DNA of 64,000 nt from Dehalococcoidia bacterium (lineage in GTDB: Bacteria > Chloroflexota > Dehalococcoidia > CAUJGQ01): contig DATGEL010000042.1 in assembly GCA_035310145.1 (NCBI GenBank), positions 1-64,000 on the forward strand. The letters run 5' to 3'. The position numbers were made by a program, and so were the translations under genes. Each line of letters opens with the position of its first letter. Position 1 is the first letter of the stretch. Of this stretch, positions 48,791-56,396 are shown one piece after another. Below the pieces are notes generated by a model. That model ran no database searches. It worked only from the letters and a program-made list of their open reading frames with translations, and had not been told where the DNA came from.

Positions 48791-50057
48791 TGCGGTGCTC
48801 CTCCGTCCGCGGCGCGACGCCGGCAAAGCGCCCGCAGCCGCCGATCGCCTCGGTGCGCGGGTCGAGATCCGGCGCGAAGCGGTCGGGCGCGGGATCGGCC
48901 GTGATCTGCACCACCTGCTTCACCATGTTCTCGCCGGGATAGCCGGGGGCGATCAGTCGCAACGGCGCCCCGTGCTCCCGGATCAGCGCTTCGCCGTTCA
49001 CGTGCGTGGCGAGCAGGGCGTTGGCGCCCAGCAGTCGGTGCGTAGGCCAGGGCACGCGGTAGTTGGTGGCGCTGCGGAAGCTGAGCTGTTTTGCGCCCGC
49101 CGTGCCGCCGGCAAGCCCCAGCACGTCGCGCACCAAATAGCCACGCCAGACGTTGACCGAGCTCCAGCCGGAGACGCAGCTCGTGCGGATGCGTTGCTCG
49201 TATACGGGCAGCGTTGCCAGGTCCGCCAGTGTGAAGCTGCCGGGCCGCACCACCGCGCCGTCGATCTGCAGGCGGAAGGCCGCCGGGTCGATCGCCTTGT
49301 CGCCGAACAGTGTCTCAATCGGGAAGGACTGCGCCTTGCTCGCGCCCTTCGGCCCGCGGGCGATGAAGAACGGTCCGACCTGGCCGTGCGCGAGCGGCCC
49401 GTTCTGCGTCGCCAGCGCCAGACCGACGCCGCTCAGCGAGACGGCGGCAAGGAAACCGCGCCGCGTGTACACGGCCTGCTTGCCGGCATTGGTTTGCAGC
49501 AGACTGTCGCGCCGCGCCTTCACGGCGCGCGCCGACTCGAACAGGTGGCTGCCGAGATGCAGCCCAAGCAGCGGCACGGCGAGGAACGCGGCAAGCGCGT
49601 GCGTCTGCACGGGCTTCCACTCGAACGGCGGGATGTTGGTGTGCGCGTAGTAGAGGTGCAGCAGCATGTACAGCCCGCTGATGCCGATCAGCAGGAAGTC
49701 GAGCGCCAACAGCGGCGAGGTGATGCGCGCCAGCAGCGGCGGGGCGCCGAGCCGCTTGAAGCGCGGGATGCGCAGGTAGTAACCGGCGGCACGGACCGTC
49801 GTCGTGCCGTACTTCGCCAACACGAAGGGAATGATGGCGATGCCCACGTAGAAGTGGAGGAAGCGGGTGAAGGTGAACCACGGCGGCGCGTCGTAGTAGA
49901 AGACGTACAGATAGAAGAGGGCGCCGGAAAGGAACTGCAGGGTGAGCAGCACGGCCAGGATCGCGCCGAGCTGCGCCGTCAGCAGCTGGTTCTCCGAGTA
50001 CACCGCGCGCGGCGGGGTTTGCGCCGCTGCGGCGGGCAGCGGCTTCACGGCGTTCAT
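48774..50057 (-). CDS. cytochrome b561-type membrane domain fused to a molybdopterin oxidoreductase
   Basis: A 427-residue fusion. Residues 25-190 hold four membrane helices with His residues in LHFYVGIA, YMLLHLYYAH and LLGLHLGSHL that suit haem b ligation. A second export-like segment follows, TRRGFLAAVSLSGVGLALA (about 200-218), resembling a Tat signal. Residues 235-395 are a sulfite oxidase/MsrP-type Mo-pterin domain, with the Mo-ligand Cys in RTSCVSGWS and the loop HGAPLRLIAPGYPG. In most bacteria MsrP (YedY) and MsrQ (YedZ) are separate; here both roles seem joined. It likely transfers electrons from the membrane to an extracytoplasmic Mo enzyme. The start overlaps the glycosyltransferase stop (ATGA). 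Confidence 0.85.
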   Translation of the reverse strand: MNAVKPLPAAAAQTPPRAVYSENQLLTAQLGAILAVLLTLQFLSGALFYLYVFYYDAPPWFTFTRFLHFYVGIAIIPFVLAKYGTTTVRAAGYYLRIPRFKRLGAPPLLARITSPLLALDFLLIGISGLYMLLHLYYAHTNIPPFEWKPVQTHALAAFLAVPLLGLHLGSHLFESARAVKARRDSLLQTNAGKQAVYTRRGFLAAVSLSGVGLALATQNGPLAHGQVGPFFIARGPKGASKAQSFPIETLFGDKAIDPAAFRLQIDGAVVRPGSFTLADLATLPVYEQRIRTSCVSGWSSVNVWRGYLVRDVLGLAGGTAGAKQLSFRSATNYRVPWPTHRLLGANALLATHVNGEALIREHGAPLRLIAPGYPGENMVKQVVQITADPAPDRFAPDLDPRTEAIGGCGRFAGVAPRTEEHRNGEPA

Positions 50058-50707
50058 GCGATCAGACTCCACAGCACTTCGTTCAGGGTACGAGCCGTTG
50101 CCGGCGCGCGCTCCGGTTCCCGCCGCAGCAGAGTGCAGAGTCGCTGCGCTTCCTCGCCGGTGTCCACGTCGAACTCCTCGGGCAGCAGGTGGCAGCGATT
50201 GCCATGCTCGCGCACCAGCCGCAGCGTCTCCGCGAGCACCGAGGGCGTGCTCCAGTTCACGTCTTCGAAGATCCAGGGCGACGGCTGGCGCAGGCCGAGC
50301 AGATAGTAGCCGCCGTCGTGCGTCGGGCCGATCGCCACGTCGTGCGTGCGCAGTGCGGCGAACGCCCCGCGCACCCATTCCGGCCGCACGTGCGGCGCGT
50401 CGGCGCCGATCAGCACGCAGCGATCGGCGCCGCGGGCGAAGGCCCGGGCAAACGACCACTCCAGGCGCTCGCCGAAGCTCAACTCCGGCTGCTGCACCAG
50501 TTGCCAGCGCGGCGGCAGCGCCAGGCCCGCGGCCGAACCGTCAAGCGAGAGCAGGCGGCGCGCCGGCACACGGCCGGCCAGCAAGAGCGTGTCGGCGAAC
50601 AACGCGGCATACAGGCGGTGCGCCTCCGCTTGCCCCAGGTCACGGACAAGCCGGGTCTTCGCCATGCCGGGCCGCGGCGCCCGGGCGAACACGATCAATG
50701 TATCCAT
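50054..50707 (-). CDS. TIGR04282-type glycosyltransferase
   Basis: A 217-residue GT-A-like protein: TLIVFARAPRPGMAKTRLV at the start, the nucleotide/metal motif VLIGADAPHV and PTHDGGYYLLGLR. These are signatures of the arsenosugar/TIGR04282 family, whose members occur with redox and arsenic genes. I choose ATG 50707 because it directly precedes the first conserved strand, although no ribosome site is visible. The start lies in an 8-bp tandem repeat. It is first in a unit with the cytochrome-Mo fusion and the small membrane gene. Confidence 0.85.
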   Translation of the reverse strand: MDTLIVFARAPRPGMAKTRLVRDLGQAEAHRLYAALFADTLLLAGRVPARRLLSLDGSAAGLALPPRWQLVQQPELSFGERLEWSFARAFARGADRCVLIGADAPHVRPEWVRGAFAALRTHDVAIGPTHDGGYYLLGLRQPSPWIFEDVNWSTPSVLAETLRLVREHGNRCHLLPEEFDVDTGEEAQRLCTLLRREPERAPATARTLNEVLWSLIA

Positions 50708-50723
50708 GTATCCATGTATCCAT
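50700..50723. repeat. three-copy ATCCATGT tandem repeat at the glycosyltransferase start
   Basis: GTATCCAT-type 8-mers occur three times in tandem. On the minus strand each unit carries an ATG, so copy-number slippage would shift the upstream reading frame and could vary the start. The rest of the gap 50724-51105 holds no gene that I can support. Confidence 0.6.
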
Positions 50724-51105
50724 GCCGTCTCTTCCGGCGGGTGTGGATGCCCTGCCGTGAGGGCGGCAGCGTGGGCCGCCGCGCCTCGCGTCGGGGTGGC
50801 TCTTAGAGGATGGCGGAGCGCTGCCGCCGCGACTGTCGCGGCCGTCACGGCTCGTGAGCGGCCTCACACGCGCATCCGCCGGGCTATGCATCAGCCTGAG
50901 GCGGCGTCGCGGGAATGGCCATGCTCCGAACGGTGAGCAGCGATGTACTCCCGAGCCAGCGGCTGAGGGCAGAGCCGGTGCAGACGCCCTGGCGGCGAGG
51001 CAGGGCCAGGAGCGCGGCGACGCACACGCCCCGCCGCGTGAGGCCGCGGACAAGGGGCGGCCTGTCCACGGCGTTACTGCGGAGCAGCGCCGTTTCGCAA
51101 CGCGC

Positions 51106-51136
51106 CGTACGTCGTACACGTGGTACACGTCGTACA
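51106..51136. promoter_or_regulatory. candidate operator upstream of the OsmC-type gene
   Basis: GTAC occurs four times in 31 bases (CGTACGTCGTACACGTGG followed by TACACGTCGTAC), including two copies of GTACACGT. It ends at the AAGGAG ribosome site. The symmetry suggests a repressor site, possibly for a peroxide or thiol sensor. No binding protein is known. Confidence 0.4.
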
Positions 51137-51148
51137 AGGAGCTACCGT

Positions 51149-51646
51149 ATGGATCTGCGTACCCTGCAACGCCCGCTCAAAGAACGCTACCGCGCCGACC
51201 CGGCCAGCGCCCGCATCACGCTGCGCGCCGAGGGCAGCCAGCCGAAGACGCCGATGGCCTGATCGGTGGAGCTCGGACGCGCCATCTACCAGGCCGAGGC
51301 GCACAGCGGCGTGGGCGGCCCCGGCACTGCCGCCCGCTCCGGCGACCTGCTGCTGGGGGCGCTGGCGGCCTGCGCCCAGGTCACCTGCCAGATGGTGGCC
51401 ACGGCCATGGCCGTGCCCATCCGCTCGATCACCGTCGCCGTCGAGGGCGAGCTCGATCTGCGCGGTACGCTCGGCCTGGCGAAGGATGCGCCGGTCGGCT
51501 TCGATCGCATCGCCCTGAGCTTCGCCATCGATGCGCCGGAGGCGACCGCCGAGCAACTGGCGGCGCTGCGCGAGAAGACCGAGCAGTACTGCGTCGTGCT
51601 GCAAACGCTGCAGCACAGTCCGGCGATCAGCGCCGTGTGGAGCTGA
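51149..51646 (+). CDS. OsmC family protein, proposed selenoprotein (TGA at position 38)
   Basis: A 165-residue OsmC/Ohr-fold protein read through one TGA at 51260-51262. Before it lies LRTLQRPLKERYRADPASA; after it SVELGRAIYQAEAHSGVGG, SGDLLLGALAACAQVTCQMV, ALREKTEQYCVVLQTL. The TGA stands exactly where this subfamily has its first reactive Cys (pattern C-S/T-V-x-x-G-R). The start ATG 51149 has AAGGAG (51136-51141) 7 bases upstream, and the stop is TGA 51644-51646. OsmC-like selenoproteins are a known class. The position of the second Cys is Arg (AARSGD). A hairpin can be drawn downstream (51272-51276 with 51294-51298) but it fits the SECIS rules less well. OsmC proteins reduce organic peroxides in the cytosol. 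Confidence 0.82.
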
Positions 51647-51665
51647 GCGCAGCACCGGCCACGGC

Positions 51666-52355
51666 TCAGTCCACGTGCGGCCGCGGCGGTGTTTCGCGCC
51701 GCGCACGCGCCAGCAGCTCGATCACCTCCTCGTCGCTGGTCTGATCGAAGTTCTCGTACCAGCGGCCCACGGCCAGGAAGTCGGCGGGAGATTCAACACA
51801 CACCAGTTCATCGACCTCAGAGCGCAGGGCGGCGGCCGTCTCCGGCGGGCAGACCGGCACGGCCAGCACAATGCGCCGCGGCCGCGCCGCGCGGATGGCG
51901 CGTATCGCAGCACGCGCGGTCACGCCCGTGGCGAGGCCATCGTCCACGAGGATGACGCTGCATCCGGCGAGATCGGGCGCCGGCAGTCCGCCGCGAAAGG
52001 CTCGCTCGCGCCGCTCCATCTCCGCGGTCTCCTCGGCGACGACGGCATCGATCTGGGCCGGCGGGATGCCGAGCAGCGCGATCGTGTCGCGATCGAGCAC
52101 GCGCACACCGCCGGGCGCGATCGCCCCGATGCCCAGCTCGCGCTGCGCGGGCGCCCCCAGCTTGCGTGCCACGATCACGTCGAGCGGAGCGCCGAGCAGG
52201 CGCGCCACCTCATAGCCGACCTCGACACCGCCGCGGGGCAAGGCCAGCACGATCGCATCCGGCCCTCGGTACGCCTGCAGCAGTTGCGCGAGCCGGCGGC
52301 CGGCGTCCGCCCGATCGTGGAAGGGCCGCGGACCAAACAGCATTCGTCGCATCAT
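51666..52355 (-). CDS. phosphoribosyltransferase family protein
   Basis: A 229-residue protein with the PRPP-binding loop VILVDDGLATGVTARAA and the early pattern PDAIVLALPRGGVEVGYEVA. This is the long stand-alone PRTase-type group (FRPFHDR start) found beside stress genes; true substrates are unknown. ATG 52355 is preferred because GAGGAG (52362-52367) lies 6 bases upstream. The ATG at 52361 is adjacent to that site. It converges with the OsmC-type gene. The 322 bases to the next gene hold nothing I recognise. Confidence 0.87.
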   Translation of the reverse strand: MMRRMLFGPRPFHDRADAGRRLAQLLQAYRGPDAIVLALPRGGVEVGYEVARLLGAPLDVIVARKLGAPAQRELGIGAIAPGGVRVLDRDTIALLGIPPAQIDAVVAEETAEMERRERAFRGGLPAPDLAGCSVILVDDGLATGVTARAAIRAIRAARPRRIVLAVPVCPPETAAALRSEVDELVCVESPADFLAVGRWYENFDQTSDEEVIELLARARRETPPRPHVD

Positions 52356-52677
52356 CGCCATCTCCTCGATCCGATCAAGCGCAGGCAGTGTCGGCGCGTG
52401 ATGGCGGAGTGCGCTCGCCTCTCCAGTGTGCGCCGCTCACCGCCGCCTGTGCATACGGCCTTCGCCCGTGGTCGCGGGCGCGGCCGGCCGGCAGACGCAT
52501 GGACGGGGTGCGGCCACGCTACCTATGTCCGGCGCGGCAACTACATGCGCGGGTACATGGTGCCGAGGCCCGCCCACGGTACGCTCGAGACGAGACAGTT
52601 GCGCCTTGAACGGGCGATACGCGTTTCGTCGCCACACGGACGCGCCGTGCTCTTCAAGCACAGACAGGAGCATCGCG

Positions 52678-53157
52678 ATGAACCGAATCGCGTGGGTGAT
52701 GCAGATCCGGGACGGTAGTGAGGGGGCGCTGCGCGAGGCGCAGACGAGCATACCAGCCGATGTGCTCCAGGGCGCCGGCATCGACGGCGTGGAGTCGTTC
52801 CTGGGCAGCGGCTACTTTCTGCTGGTGCTGGAAAGCGGCAAGCAGGACTTCCAGGCCACGATGCGGCGCTTCTTCGATGAGCCGGCGGTGCAGGGCTTCT
52901 TTGATAAGCTGCGGCCGCACGTCGAGTCCGGCCTGCCGGCGCGCAACGTTGCTTACGCCGCGGCGGACGACAAGCACCCCGGCGGCAACGCCCTGGAGAG
53001 TCGCTCGTCACCGCACACGGTGACCTCGGCCGCGCTGCCGCTGGCGGCATCGGCCTTCTGCTGGACCGCCGAGGGCGGTACGGCGAATACGGGTCTTGGC
53101 GGCCGCGGCGCCGTGCGGGGAGGCAGCGTGCACGGCGGCTCTTCGCGCCCGGCCTGA
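52678..53157 (+). CDS. small protein of unknown function (ferredoxin-like fold suspected)
   Basis: A 159-residue protein. Residues 1-100 look like a compact alpha-beta domain (NRIAWVMQIRDGSEGALREA, then FLLVLESGKQDFQATMRRFF). The last 55 residues (Ala/Gly/Ser rich) have no visible structure and may be read-through. The pattern of a short strand, helix, strand near LGSGYFLLVLE recalls dimeric ferredoxin-like barrels such as Dabb or antibiotic monooxygenase-like proteins, but I do not claim a family. ATG 52678 follows AGGAG. It is followed 72 bases later by a DUF4242-type gene of similar size class, perhaps in one unit. Confidence 0.6.
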   Translation: MNRIAWVMQIRDGSEGALREAQTSIPADVLQGAGIDGVESFLGSGYFLLVLESGKQDFQATMRRFFDEPAVQGFFDKLRPHVESGLPARNVAYAAADDKHPGGNALESRSSPHTVTSAALPLAASAFCWTAEGGTANTGLGGRGAVRGGSVHGGSSRPA

Positions 53158-53229
53158 TCAGCCAAGCCGGCTCCCAGCACGGTCGAGCTGCGCGGCATTC
53201 GCCCGGTCGCGGCCGCGAGGAGGCGCACG

Positions 53230-53529
53230 ATGGCCCTGTACCTGGAGCGGTACACGATTCCGCATGATCTGCCGGAGGAGGACATCGTCTACACGATGCG
53301 CCGGCTGAGCCGCGGCGACGTGCACGTCCAGCGCTGCTTCTACAGCCTGAGCGGCGGTCTGCTGTGGTGCCTCACCGATGCGCCCGACGAGGCTGCCATC
53401 CGTCGCGGCCTCGGCAGGATTCGGTTCGCCGCCACGCTGGATGCGCTCGCACCCCTGGACGGCGCCTTCGACCCACGTGCGACGCGGCCCGGCGATGTAG
53501 GCGAAGCCGCTCGCGCCCGTGGCGGCTGA
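53230..53529 (+). CDS. DUF4242-type small protein (SCO4226-like)
   Basis: A 99-residue protein beginning ALYLERYTIPHDLPEEDIVY and containing HVQRCFYSLSGGLLWCLTDAP, DEAAIRRGLGRI. This matches the DUF4242 group, ferredoxin-like dimers with one member shown to bind nickel. The function here is unknown. ATG 53230 has GAGGAGG at 53217-53223. The last 20 residues are low complexity. Confidence 0.7.
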   Translation: MALYLERYTIPHDLPEEDIVYTMRRLSRGDVHVQRCFYSLSGGLLWCLTDAPDEAAIRRGLGRIRFAATLDALAPLDGAFDPRATRPGDVGEAARARGG

Positions 53530-53756
53530 GGTGGCACGAGCCGGCGAACGGTGCCGGGCGGAACCTTCGCCCAACCGGCCGCAACTCAAGCGCAACCCGC
53601 TGGAGGACGGGCGCGACTACATCGTCCTCCCGCCGTCATCCCGTCGGCATTGGCCGGAACTCGCGGCCGCGGAGGCTCCCGCTGAACCGCCTCCGCAGGA
53701 GCGCATGCATTCAGAGCCGCAGGAACAAGATCGAAGCGCTCAAGACACCTCGCAAA

Positions 53757-53948
53757 ATCATCCTGGCTCACCCTCACATTTGGTGAAGCCAATGCCCCGA
53801 CTCCCACCCGAGCGTCTCAATCCGGTCGGGCTGGCTCGCCGAAGCTACCCATTGAGCGGCGCACTTGCCGATGGCAGGGCCATCGCTCCCACTTCCGACC
53901 CCTCGTCACCAAAACCGCGGAAGAGCCGTGATGGTATCCACCGGCGGG
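53757..53948. repeat. element A: imperfect palindromic (MITE-like) unit left of the APH-like gene
   Basis: The left end (CATCCTGGCTCACCCTCACA then TTTGGTGA, 53759-53786) and the right end (53906-53948, TCACCAAAACCGCGGAAGAG then CCGTGATGG) are imperfect inverted copies. The right end has a 43-bp inverted copy at 55199-55241 with 4 mismatches. The area 53530-54215 otherwise holds only short frames without recognised homology. Confidence 0.65.
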
Positions 53949-54215
53949 TGGTTCGGTTGACCGATAGGCCCCTGAGCTGCCAAATGCGGTAGCCGGCGTT
54001 TCAACGGGCCTTCCAGCTCCGGCGAGGCTAGGGTCACGCTGGGAGCAGCGCCAGCGCGTCGTAGTCGGTGACGATGTCAATCATGCCGCCTATCCAGGCT
54101 CGCGTGACTTGCTCCAGCCGCGGCTTAGCTAGTCGCAGCACCCTACCGGCTACGCCCCGTGCTCGCAAAGCTGGTCAGCGCTGGCTGTACGTGCTGGCAG
54201 GACCGGAGGATGGCG

Positions 54216-55097
54216 ATGGAACCATCAGAAGTCCAGCGCGCGGTTACAGCCGGGAGGTCGGCGGCTTCCGCCTTGGGCCTTCAAGTCGAGGGTGCGGTCG
54301 TTGTGCACAACTCGAACCGCATCGCCGTGCGCCTGATCCCTTGCAACGTTCTCGCTCGGGTCGCGCCGCTCTCGCATCAGACCGCCGACGACCTCGAAGT
54401 CGAGGTAGCTCGCCGTCTCGCCGAAACCGGTAGCCCGGTGGCTGAGCTTGAGCCTCGGGTGGCGCCGCGTGTCTATGTGCGTGACGGCTTCGCTATCACG
54501 CTGTGGACCTACTACGAGCCGGCGGCGTCCTCAGACATCGCACCGGCCGAGTACGCGCAGGCACTCGGCTGGCTCCATGCCGGCCTGCGCCAGATCGAAG
54601 TGAGCGCACCGCATTTCACCGACCGAGTCGCCGAAGCAGAGAGGCTGGTCGCTGACCGAGAGCAGACCCCAGGGCTTCTTGGCGCCGACCGGGAACTCCT
54701 CGGCAACACCCTGCGTCGCCTGAGTACCGGAATCATCGGACGCGGCACCGGCGAACAGCTATTGCACGGAGAACCGCATTTGGGCAACTTGCTTCGGACA
54801 CGACAAGGGCTGCTTATCGTGGACTTCGAGACGTGCTGTCGTGGGCCAGTCGAGTTCGACATCGCCCATGGCCTCCTCCCGAGCGAAGACGGGCGCATGT
54901 TGGCTACCGAAGAAGTTTGCGAGCACTATCCGGGGGCTGACCAAGGCGTACTTGACCAGTGCCGCATCCTCATATGGGCGATGATCACGACGTGGCGCTG
55001 GCAACGAGACGACCAGCTCCCCAACGGGCGCTACTGGGCAAGCGAGGGGCTCAACCAGCTTCGGGCAGCACGCGATCGCTACGGACTGGATGTCTAG
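54216..55097 (+). CDS. APH/choline kinase-family phosphotransferase
   Basis: A 293-residue aminoglycoside phosphotransferase-fold kinase. The Brenner motif appears as LLHGEPHLGNLL (catalytic position Glu in place of Asp), followed by the metal motif LIVDFETCCRG and VEFDIAHGLL. The N-lobe is less clear. Glu for Asp is a conservative but unusual change in the catalytic base. Substrate may be an antibiotic, a sugar or homoserine-like. I choose ATG 54216, 6 bases after GGAGG (54205-54209); ATG 54210 touches that site. It is enclosed by 43-bp inverted repeats (53906-53948 and 55199-55241), suggesting acquisition. Confidence 0.82.
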   Translation: MEPSEVQRAVTAGRSAASALGLQVEGAVVVHNSNRIAVRLIPCNVLARVAPLSHQTADDLEVEVARRLAETGSPVAELEPRVAPRVYVRDGFAITLWTYYEPAASSDIAPAEYAQALGWLHAGLRQIEVSAPHFTDRVAEAERLVADREQTPGLLGADRELLGNTLRRLSTGIIGRGTGEQLLHGEPHLGNLLRTRQGLLIVDFETCCRGPVEFDIAHGLLPSEDGRMLATEEVCEHYPGADQGVLDQCRILIWAMITTWRWQRDDQLPNGRYWASEGLNQLRAARDRYGLDV

Positions 55098-55198
55098 GGC
55101 GGCCAAACCGCTATGTCGCCAGCCGACTCGGCGGCCGGAAGCTGGGATGGAGGCCACCCGCCCCGCTCACTACAGGCGGTCATCGGTCAGGCGAAGTG

Positions 55199-55400
55199 CC
55201 CGCCGGTGGATACCATCACGGGTCTTCCTCCATTTTGGTGAACTGGCCTTGGCGGCTCCCACTGGCGGTCGGTGTGCGCCCGACTGCGGCGTGCAGCGCA
55301 CCCCGAACACGTCACGGAGCGGCGTCGGCTCGGGGCATCGCGCCCATCCGGGACCGCCATCGCCAAAAACGCGGAAGACCCACCATCACCTGGCGAGGTA
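55199..55400. repeat. element B: imperfect palindromic (MITE-like) unit right of the APH-like gene
   Basis: Its left arm 55199-55241 is the 43-bp inverted partner of 53906-53948 (39 of 43 matches). Its right arm (55364-55386, CCAAAAACGCGGAAGACCCA) is an inverted copy of its own left arm. The gap 55098-55665 otherwise holds no recognised gene. Confidence 0.65.
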
Positions 55401-55665
55401 TCCGCTCAAGGCCGCTAAGGACGGGCTCGACCTGCTGCCGGACCTGCTTGCGCTACGCGGCCGCATGCACGCCGGTCGACGAGATTCCGCGGCGATTCTG
55501 TCGGGCAGGCGAGGATCGCGCTAGACTTCGAGCGGCCTTGCCGCGGGCCGCGCAGCCGATGGCGATCCTGCTGGCGTACGCTGCGGCACTGCCAGTTTGC
55601 CAGACGCGCCGGGCGAGGCGCCGCGGAGCCCATTCGCGGTTCGGCGCCGCGGCTCTGGAGGGCTG

Positions 55666-55854
55666 GTGAAGGTTCGCGGTGTGATCAAGCTGCTGGAGGC
55701 CGGTGGCTGGCGTCAGGTTCACGGTCAGGGCAAAGGAAGCCATCGCAAGTTTCGGCATCCAGACCGTCCAGGGATGGTGATCGTTCCAGGACATCCCAAC
55801 GACGATTTGGAGACCGGCACAGGGAACGCGATCAGGCGGCAGGCCGAACTTTGA
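55666..55854 (+). CDS. HicA family mRNA interferase toxin
   Basis: A 62-residue double-stranded-RNA-binding-like fold: VIKLLEAGGWRQVHGQGKGS, HRKFRHPDRPG, VIVPGHPNDDL. The catalytic His of HicA lies in the G-S-H motif (KGSHRKF). The C-terminal helix is shorter than usual (NAIRRQAEL). The GTG start at 55666 follows GGAGG; the open frame extends upstream to 55597 without homology. It lies 16 bases before hicB. Confidence 0.88.
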   Translation: MKVRGVIKLLEAGGWRQVHGQGKGSHRKFRHPDRPGMVIVPGHPNDDLETGTGNAIRRQAEL

Positions 55855-55870
55855 GAGGAGAGAGGAGCGG

Positions 55871-56320
55871 ATGTACCGCGTACATGCTGCCACCGTGTCG
55901 GTGCAAGTCCCGGTGATTCTCGAGGAGGGCGAGACGAATTGGAGCGCATTCGCCCCAAGTATCCCGGGTTGCGTGACCACCGGCCGCGATCGCGACGAGA
56001 CCCTGAAGAACATGGCCGAAGCGCTCAGTTATCATCTCGACGAGACGCATCGTGACGAGTTGCAGGAATACGCGCACCTGAATCCAGAGCTGCGGCAGGC
56101 TGCAGCGATGGCGAAGGCCACGCTCTCGGTCGCTGAGGCTGCCAGTCTGGCGGGCGTCGGCTCGACCGCAATCACTGCTGCAATGCGTGATGGCGAATTG
56201 GCATGGGTTGAGACCCCAACGGAGAACGGCGCCGGCCATCGCCGTGCGCGCCGCGTCTACCGCCAGGAGCTCGAGCGCTGGGCGGCGGCGCGCCCGCAGC
56301 GTCGCAGGCGCAGCGCCTGA
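55871..56320 (+). CDS. HicB family antitoxin with C-terminal DNA-binding domain
   Basis: A 149-residue antitoxin: N-terminal HicB fold (PVILEEGETNWSAFAPSIPG, TGRDRDETLKNMAEALSYHL) and a C-terminal MerR/excisionase-like helix-turn-helix (LSVAEAASLAGVGSTAITAA, about residues 85-105) that would bind the promoter and autoregulate the pair. It is longer than the 77-residue HicB at 26.7 kb. ATG 55871 is preceded by GAGAGGAG. It forms a complete type II system with the gene before it. Confidence 0.88.
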   Translation: MYRVHAATVSVQVPVILEEGETNWSAFAPSIPGCVTTGRDRDETLKNMAEALSYHLDETHRDELQEYAHLNPELRQAAAMAKATLSVAEAASLAGVGSTAITAAMRDGELAWVETPTENGAGHRRARRVYRQELERWAAARPQRRRRSA

Positions 56321-56396
56321 GCGAGACAGCTCACGCCCGATCGATCGACTCACGTAGCTACGAACGAGCCGGATCGAGTCGCGCAGCAGCGCCGCG

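Noticed and set aside
53519-53992. 157-codon plus-strand frame after the DUF4242-type gene
   Set aside because: It overlaps that gene, starts without a ribosome site and runs into the palindromic element A; no homology is visible.
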